Below are positions 1 through 8,370 of a stretch of 64,000 nt of DNA, piece after piece; the stretch's first letter is position 1, and every line of letters begins with the position of its first letter. Origin of the DNA: a marine group bacterium Sva0996 bin134. GTDB lineage: Bacteria; Actinomycetota; Acidimicrobiia; Acidimicrobiales; Bin134. The stretch lies in assembly GCA_002239105.1 (NCBI GenBank), contig MPNQ01000002.1, forward strand, positions 1 through 64,000, read 5' to 3'. The position numbers and the translations under genes were made by a program. The notes beneath the pieces are model-generated. The model saw only the letters and a program-made list of their open reading frames with translations. It was not told the origin of the DNA and searched no databases.

Positions 1-444
1 AGCACCCACCCGGATGTCTTCTACATAGTTGACCAGAGCTTGAATCTTGCCTACCGCATCGTCATCAGAAACTGGCACGGTAAGAGACTCAACGAGCAAT
101 CCTGCGAGCTGTCGCGGATCATCGTGGCTCTTCACCAGTTGATTCAGCATCTGCTGCCCACTGTGACCATTAAATGCAAGGGTTCCTGGCTTGACGGCCC
201 ACGCCTGCATCCGCTCCTTAAATGTCTCGGAATCTCTCGTCCGCCGAAGTTCTGCAAGCAGGTCCAGCGCTTCAGGTGCGCTAGCCGTAAACCCGTCAGT
301 CGCCGCTTTGTCCCGCTCATATCGATCCTCATCCGCAACAAACCGATCTCGGTGCGCCTCGTACCAGCGACGTCGGAATTCGATCTCAGTACTTGAGGGG
401 TCGGCGAGTTCACCTTCGCCGGGATTCAGTGCTCCATCAGGCAT
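1..444 (-). CDS. Partial protein, possibly N-terminus of an AAA/McrB-like ATPase (runs off left edge)
   Basis: The minus strand is open from an ATG at 444 to the left edge, giving 148 residues with no stop, so the C-terminal part lies outside the window. The reading frame is charged and helical-looking (FRRRWYEAHRDRF near the start) and contains LAFNGHSGQQMLNQLVK around residues 88-104, followed by a region ending GKIQALVNYVEDIR. I associate this type of N-terminal region with actinobacterial AAA ATPases annotated as McrB-like restriction proteins, but no ATPase motif is visible here, so the family is a guess. It is divergent from the HNH gene, with 87 bp between the two starts. That the region is coding is more certain than what it encodes. 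Confidence 0.5.
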   Translation of the reverse strand, partial: MPDGALNPGEGELADPSSTEIEFRRRWYEAHRDRFVADEDRYERDKAATDGFTASAPEALDLLAELRRTRDSETFKERMQAWAVKPGTLAFNGHSGQQMLNQLVKSHDDPRQLAGLLVESLTVPVSDDDAVGKIQALVNYVEDIRVGA

Positions 445-531
445 CCGGTCACCCTACTCAGGTGATGTGACAGTTTGATCGACGTAACTCCTTCAGACAG
501 GTGTTGTCACTGGCGTCGATACACTTGTTAC

Positions 532-1737
532 ATGGCTTTTGAGGCTCTAACCAGGGATAACGCAGCCACCAATACGGATCTATCGGTGTTAGGGGCGGTG
601 GATGTTCGGGGGTTGGATACTGCTGGTCTGGAGAGTCGGTTGCGGGACTTGGGGCGGGTGCAGAGCAGGGTTTCGGGGTTGATATCAGAGGTGGTGGCGG
701 AGAAGAAGCGGCGGTCGCGGGTGGGAGACACCATCGACGGATTGTTAGGTGGGTTGCGGATGTCGTCGCATCAAGCTCGCAGGATGATGCGGGAATCAGA
801 TCAGCTGGAGAAACTCGAATCCACGAGGGAAGCGCTCGTGGATAGCCGCATCACGGCCGAGCATGCTCGGATTATGGGCACCGCATCGGAGAACGGGCCG
901 TTGGACGAGAAGAAGATGCTGGTTGCCGCGGAGGCGGAGACGCCGGATCAGTTTCGCAAGACCTTGCGGGATCACCAGAACGAGTTAGCGGGAGACGACG
1001 GAGAGGCCCGGTCGGAGCGCCAGAAGCAGGCCCGCACCGCCAGCTTCGCCGAACAAGACGATGGCATGTGGCGGCTCTACGCCCAGTTCGACCCGACTGC
1101 GGCAGCACGCATTCGCAAGGCACTAAATGCCAAGACCGATGCCAACTGGCGCTTGGACAACAAGCGGGGCCGAGATCACATTTCAGACCGGCACCGCCGG
1201 GCCGACGCCTTAGAACAGCTCATCACCCGCCAGAGCACTGACCGCGGCCATGAGCAGCCCCAAGGCACCACATTGCTGCTGATGGCCGACTACGACCTCG
1301 TCGACAACAAGCTGGGCAACCCCCGCCTAGCCGACGGCACTCCCCTTCCGCCGTCTGAATTCCACAAGCTGGCCTGCGATGCTGACATCCTCTGCGGCCT
1401 ATTCCGAGAGGCAGGCACCGAGCCCATCTGGTTGGGCAGCACTAGCCGCCACCCCAATTTTGCCCTTAGAGCTGCCCTCGAAGCCCGAGACGGGGGCTGC
1501 ATAGGCTGTCGAGTCGAACCCGAATGGTGCATCTCTCACCACACCATCGAATGGCAGCACGGAGGACCCACTCAGCCCGACAACTTGGTGCTGCTGTGTC
1601 ATTCTTGCCACGACAAGGTTCATCACAACGACTGGGCGGTGGAGAAACACCCCGACACCGGTCGCCGCTACTTGAGACCCCCCTGGCAGAAGCCCCCTTC
1701 AAATGCCATCACTAGGAATGGACACCAGAATGAATGA
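532..1737 (+). CDS. DUF222 / HNH endonuclease (13E12-repeat type)
   Basis: 401 aa from the ATG at 532. An upstream TTG at 475 is in frame but would add an unlikely cysteine-rich tail. The N-terminal 250 residues are the charged helical region typical of DUF222 proteins. The C-terminus carries an HNH nuclease module at about residues 323-366: a CIGC and a CHSC zinc-binding pair around SHHTIEW and a GGPTQPDNL segment. Proteins of this family are repeated in actinobacterial genomes and are thought to be nucleases linked to mobile introns or repeats. No Shine-Dalgarno is visible before 532, but TACACT lies at 520-525, six bases before the ATG, so the mRNA may be leaderless. The 3' end overlaps or abuts the macro-domain gene. 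Confidence 0.85.
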   Translation: MAFEALTRDNAATNTDLSVLGAVDVRGLDTAGLESRLRDLGRVQSRVSGLISEVVAEKKRRSRVGDTIDGLLGGLRMSSHQARRMMRESDQLEKLESTREALVDSRITAEHARIMGTASENGPLDEKKMLVAAEAETPDQFRKTLRDHQNELAGDDGEARSERQKQARTASFAEQDDGMWRLYAQFDPTAAARIRKALNAKTDANWRLDNKRGRDHISDRHRRADALEQLITRQSTDRGHEQPQGTTLLLMADYDLVDNKLGNPRLADGTPLPPSEFHKLACDADILCGLFREAGTEPIWLGSTSRHPNFALRAALEARDGGCIGCRVEPEWCISHHTIEWQHGGPTQPDNLVLLCHSCHDKVHHNDWAVEKHPDTGRRYLRPPWQKPPSNAITRNGHQNE

Positions 1738-2704
1738 CCGAATTGCCCAACGCGGCGACTGGAGCAACGAACCGATCAAGTTGCCGCAGGAAATTCCCCC
1801 TCCTGCTCGGATGTGGACCGGAGAGGAGATGGAGCGCATTAGGCGGGGCTACGTCCCCTGGATAATGGATGAGAAGTGGTTCATCTTTGTCGAAGATGAC
1901 CACCTTTATGCTCACCGCAGTTGGACGGGCTACGGCATTTATGAAGCAACGTTTGCCCCGGTAGAAGGTGGATATGCCATCGAGAGCGCCTTCGTCGCCG
2001 GTGACGAATCCACCCACCATCGCTCCACGGATCAGGATGAATCGCGGACCCTGGAGGCCCTCATTGTCGGTCACCTAGTGGGCGAATCCCCGTCAGCACT
2101 GGGACTGACCGGTGACAATCCGCTCCAGAATTGGGAACTGACTGTACCCACGATTCCGAAGCAAGCCTTTCTCCCCAGGATCATCAAGAGCCCCCGGTTG
2201 GAACTGGTTCTGGGTGATATCACCGCGGAAGACGTGGACGCGATCGTGAATGCGGCTAATCACACGCTGTTGGGGGGTGGCGGGGTTGACGGGGCCATTC
2301 ATCGGGCGGCAGGGCCGGAGCTGGTCGAGTACTGCCGCTCATTGGGTGGGTGCGAGACCGGACAGGCCAAGATCACTCCGGGCTTCAACCTCACGGCCCG
2401 GTGGGTCATCCACACCGTGGGGCCGGTGTGGCACGGCGGTGGCCACGGCGAGCCGGATTTGCTGGCCTCCTGTTATCGGGAGTCGCTGGCCCGGGCCGAT
2501 GAGGTAGGGGCCACAACGGTTGCTTTCCCTGCTATTTCGACCGGGGTATTCGGGTACCCCATCGAGGCTGCTGCTGCTATCGCCATCCGGACCGTGCGCT
2601 CTACGCCTACCCATGTGTCTGGAATCCGGCTCGTGGCGTTCAACCAGGAAACCGTGGACGCCTACCAGCGCATTCTTGACATCAGCACCAGCGCTGATTC
2701 CTAA
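1730..2704 (+). CDS. Macro-domain protein with an extra N-terminal domain
   Basis: 324 aa from the ATG at 1730, which overlaps the end of the HNH gene; ATGs at 1703 and 1718 are in-frame alternatives. Residues from about 155 onward form a macro domain: [19 protein letters not shown], then [14 protein letters not shown] and the later [10 protein letters not shown] loop. All are hallmarks of the MacroD/YmdB class that removes ADP-ribose from proteins or hydrolyses O-acetyl-ADP-ribose. The first 150 residues are a separate domain with the pattern [22 protein letters not shown], which I have the impression recurs next to macro domains but cannot name. The protein is probably cytosolic. Adjacency to a nuclease suggests a stress or defence role, which is inference. 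Confidence 0.85.
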   Translation: MNDRIAQRGDWSNEPIKLPQEIPPPARMWTGEEMERIRRGYVPWIMDEKWFIFVEDDHLYAHRSWTGYGIYEATFAPVEGGYAIESAFVAGDESTHHRSTDQDESRTLEALIVGHLVGESPSALGLTGDNPLQNWELTVPTIPKQAFLPRIIKSPRLELVLGDITAEDVDAIVNAANHTLLGGGGVDGAIHRAAGPELVEYCRSLGGCETGQAKITPGFNLTARWVIHTVGPVWHGGGHGEPDLLASCYRESLARADEVGATTVAFPAISTGVFGYPIEAAAAIAIRTVRSTPTHVSGIRLVAFNQETVDAYQRILDISTSADS

Positions 2705-2717
2705 GATCCGCCAATGG

Positions 2718-3572
2718 TCAGCTTCTGCGTTGGCTGTAATCGCCGAAGGGACCGTCGCGTTGGGCAACCGCGGCTGGGACACCCTCGGTCATGGCCGTTT
2801 CGATGAAGGCCAGCGCTTCGGGGGTGTTGCGCATCGCTCCGTCAAGAATCGATCCGAGTACCTGGGAATTGCGTAGCCCCATTCCCTCGTACGCCTGATT
2901 GACCACCAGCTTCATGGCGGCCAGCTGCGTCGCCGGGATGCTCGCCAACTGATCGGCCAGCTGCTCCACCGCTTCATCAAGGCCGTCGGCGGGGACCGCT
3001 TGGTTGATCAACTCCACTCGGGCCGCCTCCTCTCCAGAAAGCGGCTTGCCGGTCAGCGCGTACTCCTTGGCCTTGGCCAATCCGAGCCGGTACACCCACA
3101 TCGCAGTTAGATAGCAACCCCACATTCTGGAATAAGGCGTTCCGATCTGCGCGTCCTCAGCGGCGATGACCAGATCGGCCGAGAGGGCCATGTCTGAGCC
3201 GCCCCCCACACACCAACCGTGCACCTGAGCAATGGTCGGCTTTGGACTCGACCACAGGCTCATGAAGTTGGGAACGGGCGCATCCCAGCGATTGGTGACG
3301 CCAATGGCGTCCCGACCCGGATCCCATTCCCGGCCTTCGCTCTGATTGGCGGCGAGATCGCCGTCGGAGCCGAAGTCGAAACCGGCGCAAAACGCCCGCC
3401 CCGCCCCGCGCAGCACGATTACCTTCACCTCAGGGTCTCGATTCGCCTCGGCAACAAAGTGGTCAAGTCGGGTCCACATCGGCATGACAATTGCGTTGAG
3501 GTACTCGGGACGATTGAGAGTGATCGTCGCCGTAGACCCAGAAGTGCTGTACAAAATGTAGTCGTCGCTCAT
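2718..3572 (-). CDS. Enoyl-CoA hydratase/isomerase (crotonase) family protein
   Basis: 284 aa from the ATG at 3572 (MSDDYILY); a TTG three codons upstream is less likely. Crotonase-fold features: TITLNRPEYLNAI near the N-terminus, the oxyanion-hole segment AFCAGFDFG (about residue 65) and GWCVGGGSDMALSADLVIA (about 120). The glutamates used by true hydratases are not conserved: the first position is Asp in GGGSDMAL, and the second region reads RMWGCYLTA. The protein may therefore be an isomerase, thioesterase or another crotonase chemistry. It sits alone between the convergent macro-domain gene and an epimerase/amidohydrolase pair on the same strand. Confidence 0.88.
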   Translation of the reverse strand: MSDDYILYSTSGSTATITLNRPEYLNAIVMPMWTRLDHFVAEANRDPEVKVIVLRGAGRAFCAGFDFGSDGDLAANQSEGREWDPGRDAIGVTNRWDAPVPNFMSLWSSPKPTIAQVHGWCVGGGSDMALSADLVIAAEDAQIGTPYSRMWGCYLTAMWVYRLGLAKAKEYALTGKPLSGEEAARVELINQAVPADGLDEAVEQLADQLASIPATQLAAMKLVVNQAYEGMGLRNSQVLGSILDGAMRNTPEALAFIETAMTEGVPAAVAQRDGPFGDYSQRRS

Positions 3573-3617
3573 GCGAGCCAATCTAATGGCGCCGTCAAAC
3601 GGGCCATTCGGAGCTGC

Positions 3618-4382
3618 TCACTTCTCGAGTTCCCAAGAGATCTTCATCCATGCGTCGAGAGTCTCCCCCGCCTCAAGGATCATGGGGTTGCGGTTGAAGG
3701 CGTCAGGGGCGTCGCTTTGGGGCTCCACACACACCAGATCGGGATCCTCGTTGTAGACCACCCACGAGGTCATGTTGGACTCCAGCCGAATCGACCCGAA
3801 CCCCGGCCAGCGCACCACCAGAGGCTCGGCAATGCCGCCGAAGCAATCGTCCCAGGGGCCCGGGGGACCCGGCACCCGCTCCCCCGTCGGAATCCCGGCA
3901 TCGTCCCGCTGCCACATGTAGCCAGCGGAGAAGTCGAGTTCAGCTTCATCGCCCCGTGAAAGCCGACGCTGAAAGCACGGGTGCCACCCGGCCATGACTG
4001 GCATCCGCTCAGTCGCCTGCACCGACACTGCGACGGCAAGCGACTGTTCTGATACCTCGACCCTTTGCTCCACCCAACCGCCGAAAGGCCAAAGCCCGTC
4101 CAAGTCCAGGTGAACTACTCCCGGGCCAACTTCGTTCCAAGCCGTCCGGTACCCCACGCCGTGAATGGAATGCGGGGGAAGATCCAACTCCAGTTGGTAC
4201 TCCTCGCCGTCAAACTCGAAATGGCCGTCCCGGACACGCCCAGCCCAAGGCACCATCGGATAGCACCCCCACAGCAGCCAATCCCCACCCTGGCGCGAGG
4301 CCAGCAACTCAACCCCGTCCACCTCCAGAGAAGCGATCCGACCGCCGCCCTCCGGATCAAGGCGCACCGCCGCCACGGTCAC
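3618..4382 (-). CDS. Aldose 1-epimerase family protein
   Basis: About 254 aa. The frame stays open upstream inside the amidohydrolase gene, but similarity begins around residue EEVTVAAVRLDPEGG, so a GTG at 4382 (or 4376, better spaced from a GAAGAAG stretch) is chosen. Family landmarks: HSIHGVGYRTAW (first catalytic His), AGWHPCF (second His, as in GxHPYF) and CVEPQSDAPDAFN (catalytic Glu). The family interconverts alpha and beta anomers of hexoses or related sugars in the cytosol. The start lies about 20 bp after the amidohydrolase stop, so the two genes are probably co-transcribed. The real substrate is unknown. Confidence 0.85.
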   Translation of the reverse strand: MTVAAVRLDPEGGGRIASLEVDGVELLASRQGGDWLLWGCYPMVPWAGRVRDGHFEFDGEEYQLELDLPPHSIHGVGYRTAWNEVGPGVVHLDLDGLWPFGGWVEQRVEVSEQSLAVAVSVQATERMPVMAGWHPCFQRRLSRGDEAELDFSAGYMWQRDDAGIPTGERVPGPPGPWDDCFGGIAEPLVVRWPGFGSIRLESNMTSWVVYNEDPDLVCVEPQSDAPDAFNRNPMILEAGETLDAWMKISWELEK

Positions 4383-4401
4383 TTCTTCAGCGAATTGCGG
4401 A

Positions 4402-5691
4402 TTACTCAGGCCACTCGATGCTGTAGTCGTCGAACCAGAAACGAGCTTCACGGATGGCGTTGGGCTCGGTCCGCAGGTCGAGGTCTTGGTTGAGCTGCTC
4501 GGGGGTGGGTCCGATCTGGCTGGCGATCGCCGATAACCCGTCGATGTCGAGGTCGTAACAGCGCACGGCGTTGAGCCCAAGCAACAGGCGGGTCTCCTCC
4601 ACCGGGATCTGCTGGAAGTCGGTCTCAAGGCGCTCGATCGTGTTCGGCCAGCTGCCCTCGGGATGGGGATAGTCGGTGCCCCACATCAAGGCATCGACAC
4701 CGTTCACATAGCGCCGCCGCAATTCGACTCTGCTCATGGTGGAGGCGCCTATGAATACGTTGGTGCCGATGTACTCCGATGGCAGGCGCTGGATGAGGCC
4801 CTGGGTGCGCGAGCTCATCTTCTTCACTTTCCAGTTGCGTCCCCCGAACATGGCATCGGCCTTGAACAGCAGGTCGCCGAGCCACCACGAGCCGCACTCC
4901 ACCGGGGCATAGCGCAGGTTGGGGTGGCGGTCGAAGGCCCCAGAGAACAAGAGCTGCCACAGGGGTCGATGGGTCCAGAATGCAACCTCAAGCATGTACT
5001 GGGCCATGTTCTCGTTGTACGACGGGGTGTCGGCCTCGCCCGAGTGGGTGTGGACGACGAGTCCGGCTTCGGCACAGGCGGCCCACACCGGGTCGTAGCT
5101 CTCGTGGCCATAGGAAGGGTGCTCATGCCACATGGTCGGGATCATGATTCCCCTCACGCCGGGCTTTCCGGCCAGGGCCTCAATCTCCTTCACCGCTTCC
5201 TCGACGCCATGAGTGACCGGCACCAGGGCGACCCCGGCGCGGCGCGGCGGGTTGGTGGCGCAGAACTCCTCAAGCCAGCGGTTGTGGGCTCGGGCACCCG
5301 CCCAGGCGCGCCGCGAGTCGGTGATCTGACCAGCAGAAAGGCCAGCCCCAAACGGCGGCGCCTCCATACCAGTGACCGCATCGCCGTCGGCGAAGATGAT
5401 CTCGCCAGCGACACCATCGGCATCGAGGGTCTTGTCACGGATTTCGGGGTCATAGGCCCCCTTCAACCCGATCTCGTTCTCTCCCTCCCACTGCTCGACA
5501 TACTCACCGTTGAGCTCTTCGACCATCGCCCGGTGCTGGTGGCGGGTCACCAGCCACTCGTCGAACTCGGGGTGAAGCGACGACTCGAGATACTGGCGGT
5601 AGTCCTCGACGAACAATCCGGCGTGGGTATCGGACGAAACGATTATGTACGGGGCGTTGCTCTGGTCAACACCGGCGACAGGGTTTGGCAT
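4402..5691 (-). CDS. Amidohydrolase family 2 (metal-dependent TIM-barrel hydrolase)
   Basis: 429 aa with an ATG at 5691 preceded by GGGAG. It matches the amidohydro_2 / ACMSD-like superfamily: VSSDTHAGLFVEDY at the N-terminus (DxH), THSGEA in the middle and WGTDYPHPEG near the C-terminus (metal-binding Asp). Members hydrolyse or decarboxylate small ring compounds in the cytosol. It is the first gene of a probable two-gene unit with the epimerase downstream. It is one of three paralogues in the window (also 18513-19619 and 25121-26374), all sharing the DYPHP signature. The substrate cannot be told from sequence. Confidence 0.9.
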   Translation of the reverse strand: MPNPVAGVDQSNAPYIIVSSDTHAGLFVEDYRQYLESSLHPEFDEWLVTRHQHRAMVEELNGEYVEQWEGENEIGLKGAYDPEIRDKTLDADGVAGEIIFADGDAVTGMEAPPFGAGLSAGQITDSRRAWAGARAHNRWLEEFCATNPPRRAGVALVPVTHGVEEAVKEIEALAGKPGVRGIMIPTMWHEHPSYGHESYDPVWAACAEAGLVVHTHSGEADTPSYNENMAQYMLEVAFWTHRPLWQLLFSGAFDRHPNLRYAPVECGSWWLGDLLFKADAMFGGRNWKVKKMSSRTQGLIQRLPSEYIGTNVFIGASTMSRVELRRRYVNGVDALMWGTDYPHPEGSWPNTIERLETDFQQIPVEETRLLLGLNAVRCYDLDIDGLSAIASQIGPTPEQLNQDLDLRTEPNAIREARFWFDDYSIEWPE

Positions 5692-5848
5692 GGTCGGCTC
5701 CCTCTCGAATTTCGGCTGAGTACAACAGCTAGAGCGCTGATCACACTGTACTGGTTGACAGGTTTACCTTGGGATTGAACGGGCATTATCGGGCGTGTTC
5801 GGTTCGTCTGTCACTCTGTTTGTCACCACTTGGAAGCCTAGACGCGAG

Positions 5849-5880
5849 CCGCCCCGCCGGAAAAGGAAGCGGCGGGGCGG
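5849..5880 (-). terminator. GC-rich hairpin, candidate terminator for the secreted-protein gene
   Basis: Perfect 10-bp inverted repeat: CCGCCCCGCC at 5849-5858 and GGCGGGGCGG at 5871-5880, with a 12-base loop. It starts about 20 bp after the stop codon of the gene at 5902-7110. There is no T-run, which is common for actinobacterial terminators. Confidence 0.55.
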
Positions 5881-5901
5881 TCGCTGTGGCTGCGGTTTTG
5901 C

Positions 5902-7110
5902 CTACTCCTCGTCTGGCGGGTAGTAGATCACCACCTGTCCATTCTCGATGTTGTAGCACGTTCCCCTGTAGAACCTATAGCAATCCCGCTCTGGGTCGAA
6001 CGACTTGCGTTCGGGTGCCGCCGTAGCCGTGGGTGTGGCTGTGGGTGTCGCCGTCGCTGAGGCCGTCGCTGTGGCCGTGTCGTCGTCGTCGCCGCCGCCG
6101 CCGGAAAGCGCCCGTTGGGCCAGCACGTAGCCCAAGGTGCGGCCCACATCGGAGTCTCCTAGTAGTTTTGCTAATTCTTCCGGTGTCGGGTGCTTGCCGC
6201 CGTATTGGTCGATTCGCATGGACTGACAGAAAAAGTCCGTAGACTCGGCTGTACACAAGTCCCAATATTTTCCGTGTAGCTCATCTCCAAACTGCCCAAC
6301 CTCGTAAGCGACTGCGATGTAATTCGTGTCGTCGTCGTCGTCGTTTTCGCAGGCAATTCCCAAACCTTGACCAGCGGTGAGATCACCGAGACCGGCAACG
6401 ATAATGTCCCAACCCTCCGTGACCCACTCTTTTGGAGCTTGACCGGCAAGTCCCCCGCCGACCAGAAGTGAAATCGCGCCCGTTCCCACAGAAGAACAAG
6501 CCACAGTCACGATTGCATTCGGTATCTGATCGACGACTAGATGTTCAAGATCGAGGCAAAGACTGCTAGTGCAATAATGTCGCCCCTGGCTGGTAGTGGG
6601 CGGCGCGGGTGGCACCGCTGGGCGGGCTGCTACTGTTCCCCCCTCCCTGGGTGTCGATGGTGTGGGGGCCGGTGGGCGGGCTGCTACTGTTCCCCCCTCC
6701 CTGGGTGTCGATGGTGTGGGGGCCGGTGGCGGTGTGTCGTCCGGTGGCGCTGTCGGCTTCGGTGTCGGCTTCGGTGTCGGGGCCGCTGTCGGCTGTGGTG
6801 TCGGCTTGGGGCGTTGCGGGCATGTTTCGGCGGCGGCTATTACTGCGCCGTTCCAGCACCGCTTGGCGTTGAGGTGCAGGTGGAACACCGGCACCTGCAC
6901 GGTATAGGTCTCGGTTGTGGGCGGCGGGCAGTGGGTGCCAGCCTGACCCCCGATAATGACTGTGACACACGGGTGTCTGACTGTGCGCGTCCGCTCTACG
7001 GGCTTGGTCTGCTCATGGGCTGCTGCTGGCACGCCTACAGCGCCGAACAGCACAGCAGCGACGACGAAAATAGCGAGCGCCTTGGCCCGCCGCGTGAATA
7101 GTGCGGCCAT
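5902..7110 (-). CDS. Secreted low-complexity protein, function unknown
   Basis: 402 aa from the ATG at 7110. It begins with a basic end (ALFTRRAKA), a hydrophobic stretch (LAIFVVAAVLFGAVGV) and an AAA cleavage-type site, so it is almost certainly exported. A cysteine-containing domain follows (about 30-95), then a Pro/Thr/Ala-rich linker with two exact 18-residue repeats (about 130-165). A second cysteine-bearing domain with CENDDDDDTN comes next, then a Gly/Asp patch, a Thr-Ala low-complexity tract and a C-terminal CYRFYRGTCYNIENG segment. I recognise no family. The architecture suggests an envelope or matrix protein. Its 5' leader contains a long inverted repeat (7117-7179). An IS30 element lies just upstream. 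Confidence 0.75.
   Translation of the reverse strand: MAALFTRRAKALAIFVVAAVLFGAVGVPAAAHEQTKPVERTRTVRHPCVTVIIGGQAGTHCPPPTTETYTVQVPVFHLHLNAKRCWNGAVIAAAETCPQRPKPTPQPTAAPTPKPTPKPTAPPDDTPPPAPTPSTPREGGTVAARPPAPTPSTPREGGTVAARPAVPPAPPTTSQGRHYCTSSLCLDLEHLVVDQIPNAIVTVACSSVGTGAISLLVGGGLAGQAPKEWVTEGWDIIVAGLGDLTAGQGLGIACENDDDDDTNYIAVAYEVGQFGDELHGKYWDLCTAESTDFFCQSMRIDQYGGKHPTPEELAKLLGDSDVGRTLGYVLAQRALSGGGGDDDDTATATASATATPTATPTATAAPERKSFDPERDCYRFYRGTCYNIENGQVVIYYPPDEE
6619..6726. repeat. 54-bp tandem repeat, two copies, inside the secreted-protein gene
   Basis: Two near-exact 54-bp units (about 6619-6672 and 6673-6726) encode the repeated PPAPTPSTPREGG-containing linker of the secreted protein. The unit length is a multiple of three, so copy-number change would keep the frame. 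Confidence 0.9.
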
Positions 7111-7116
7111 CTGGGT

Positions 7117-7179
7117 GGTTCCCTTCGGGTAGTCGGGGTCTCGTGCTAACGACTACCGCGGCCAGACCCGAAGGGAACC
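7117..7179 (-). promoter_or_regulatory. Long inverted repeat in the 5' leader of the secreted-protein gene
   Basis: GGTTCCCTTCGGGT at 7117-7130 is perfectly complementary to 7166-7179. Inside it a second pair, GGTAGTCG (7128-7135) and CGACTACC (7150-7157), offers an overlapping alternative stem. In the minus-strand transcript the proximal arm contains GAAGGGAACC, 7-17 bases before the start codon at 7110, so the stem could hide the ribosome-binding region. Alternatively it is a DNA operator. Confidence 0.55.
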
Positions 7180-7217
7180 ATGCAGTATGCCCGGCTTCCG
7201 GTGGTATGGCCGGAGGG

Positions 7218-7241
7218 GTTGGTGAACTCCACCGGTGGTCG
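7218..7241. repeat. 24-bp direct repeat, left copy, at the IS30 end
   Basis: 24 bases identical to 8284-8307 in the same orientation, containing the palindrome CCACCGGTGG. This copy overlaps the left terminal inverted repeat of the IS element. Confidence 0.9.
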
Positions 7242-7249
7242 CGACAGAT
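7235..7249. repeat. IS30 left terminal inverted repeat
   Basis: GGTGGTCGCGACAGA, the perfect inverse of 8256-8270. Confidence 0.8.
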
Positions 7250-7303
7250 CGGCCATGATGGCCGGTTGTAAGAGTCAGCGACCGACCGGTGGAGGTGTCC
7301 AGT

Positions 7304-8275
7304 ATGGCACGGCGTGTTTGTTCAGAGGAGCGCGTCTGGATTGAGGTGTTGTCAGCAGAGGGGCTCAGCGACGCGCAGATCGCGAAGCGGCTGGGCAGGG
7401 ACCGGGCGACGGTGTGGCGGGAGCGGAGGCGGTGTGGGGGCGGGGACTATTGCGCCCGGCGGGCGCAGGCCGGCGCCGATGCGAGGGCGGCGAGGCCCAG
7501 GCCCTCGAAGCTGGCGGCCGACGCGGTGCTCGGCTGGGAGGTGCAACAGCGCCTCGATGAGCGCCTGTCGCCCCACGCCGTCTCAGCCGAGCTGGCCGAG
7601 ATGGGCATGTTCGTGTGCGCGGAGACCATCTACCAGGCGTGCTACGACCCCGCCGCGCTCAGCGGCTTGGAGGCGGGCACCTGGAACAAGCTGCCCCGGG
7701 CCCGCCGCCGGCGCAAGCCCCGCAGCCGCTGCGAGCAGGCGAGACGCAGCCCCTTGGGCGACTACAGGCCCATAGCCGAGCGGCCCGAGACGGCTGAGGG
7801 CCGAGACGAGCCCGGCCACTGGGAGGGCGACCTGATCACCGGCAAGGCCAACCGCTCCGCGGTCGCCACCCTCGTCGAGCGCTCCAGCCGCCACACCCTC
7901 GTGGTGGGGCTCGCCGGCGGCTACGACGCGCAGAGCACCGCCCGAGCCGTCGCCGCCGCCCTTGCCCGCCAGCCCGCCGCGATGCTCAAAACCCTCACCT
8001 GGGACCAGGGCACAGAAATGGCGAAATGGGCCCACATCGAGAAAACGGCGGGCATCGAGGTGTACTTCTGCGAGCCCCGGTCCCCCTGGCAGCGCCCGAC
8101 GAACGAGCAGACCAACGGCATACTGAGACGCTGGCTGCCCAAAGGCACCGACCTCGACATCGGCGCAGCCCGCCTCGCCGTCATCGAAGACCGCATCAAC
8201 ACCATGCCCAGAAAACTCCACAACTGGAACTCAGCCCAAACCATCTACAATGACCTCTGTCGCGACCACCACTAG
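7304..8275 (+). CDS. IS30-family transposase
   Basis: 323 aa from the ATG at 7304, preceded by GGAGGTGTCC. The N-terminus has a helix-turn-helix (SDAQIAKRLGRDRATVWRERRR, about residues 20-42). The integrase core shows the DDE triad: Asp in GHWEGDLITG, Asp in LTWDQGTEMA and Glu in PWQRPTNEQTNGILRRW, the usual IS30 spacing and wording. No frameshift or stop interrupts it, so the enzyme may be active. It binds the element's inverted repeats and catalyses cut-and-paste or circle-forming transposition. The final codons run through the right inverted repeat. Confidence 0.95.
   Translation: MARRVCSEERVWIEVLSAEGLSDAQIAKRLGRDRATVWRERRRCGGGDYCARRAQAGADARAARPRPSKLAADAVLGWEVQQRLDERLSPHAVSAELAEMGMFVCAETIYQACYDPAALSGLEAGTWNKLPRARRRRKPRSRCEQARRSPLGDYRPIAERPETAEGRDEPGHWEGDLITGKANRSAVATLVERSSRHTLVVGLAGGYDAQSTARAVAAALARQPAAMLKTLTWDQGTEMAKWAHIEKTAGIEVYFCEPRSPWQRPTNEQTNGILRRWLPKGTDLDIGAARLAVIEDRINTMPRKLHNWNSAQTIYNDLCRDHH
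8256..8270. repeat. IS30 right terminal inverted repeat
   Basis: TCTGTCGCGACCACC, the perfect inverse of 7235-7249. It overlaps the 3' end of the transposase gene. Confidence 0.8.
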
Positions 8276-8283
8276 AGCTTGCC

Positions 8284-8307
8284 GTTGGTGAACTCCACCG
8301 GTGGTCG
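8284..8307. repeat. 24-bp direct repeat, right copy
   Basis: Identical to 7218-7241 in direct orientation. It lies a few bases outside the right end of the IS30 element and includes the outermost eight bases of an IS left end. Confidence 0.9.
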
Positions 8308-8370
8308 TTAGCGGACGCGACTGTAGCTAGGGGCGCGCAGCCACGCAAAGAGAACCGGAACGATGGTTAC

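Larger units (their letters stand above)
7225..8280 (+). mobile_element. IS30-family insertion sequence, apparently complete
   Basis: About 1.06 kb containing one intact transposase gene. Perfect 15-bp terminal inverted repeats GGTGGTCGCGACAGA lie at 7235-7249 and, inverted, at 8256-8270. An imperfect match continues outward about 10 bp to roughly 7225 and 8280. The outer limits are uncertain because the transposase stop (8273-8275) lies beyond the perfect repeat. No convincing short target duplication was found, but a 24-bp direct repeat overlaps the left end and lies just outside the right end. Confidence 0.8.

Noticed and set aside
4663..5778. 371-codon plus-strand frame opposite the amidohydrolase
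   Set aside because: It is a composition shadow of the amidohydrolase at 4402-5691, with no start context or recognisable domain.
5692..5848. Possible tRNA or small RNA between the amidohydrolase and the secreted-protein gene
   Set aside because: No cloverleaf or conserved T-loop sequence was found by eye, and only the hairpin at 5849-5880 stands out.
6619..6726. Short repeats considered as a CRISPR array
   Set aside because: Only two adjacent 54-bp units without spacers, both in frame inside a protein-coding linker.
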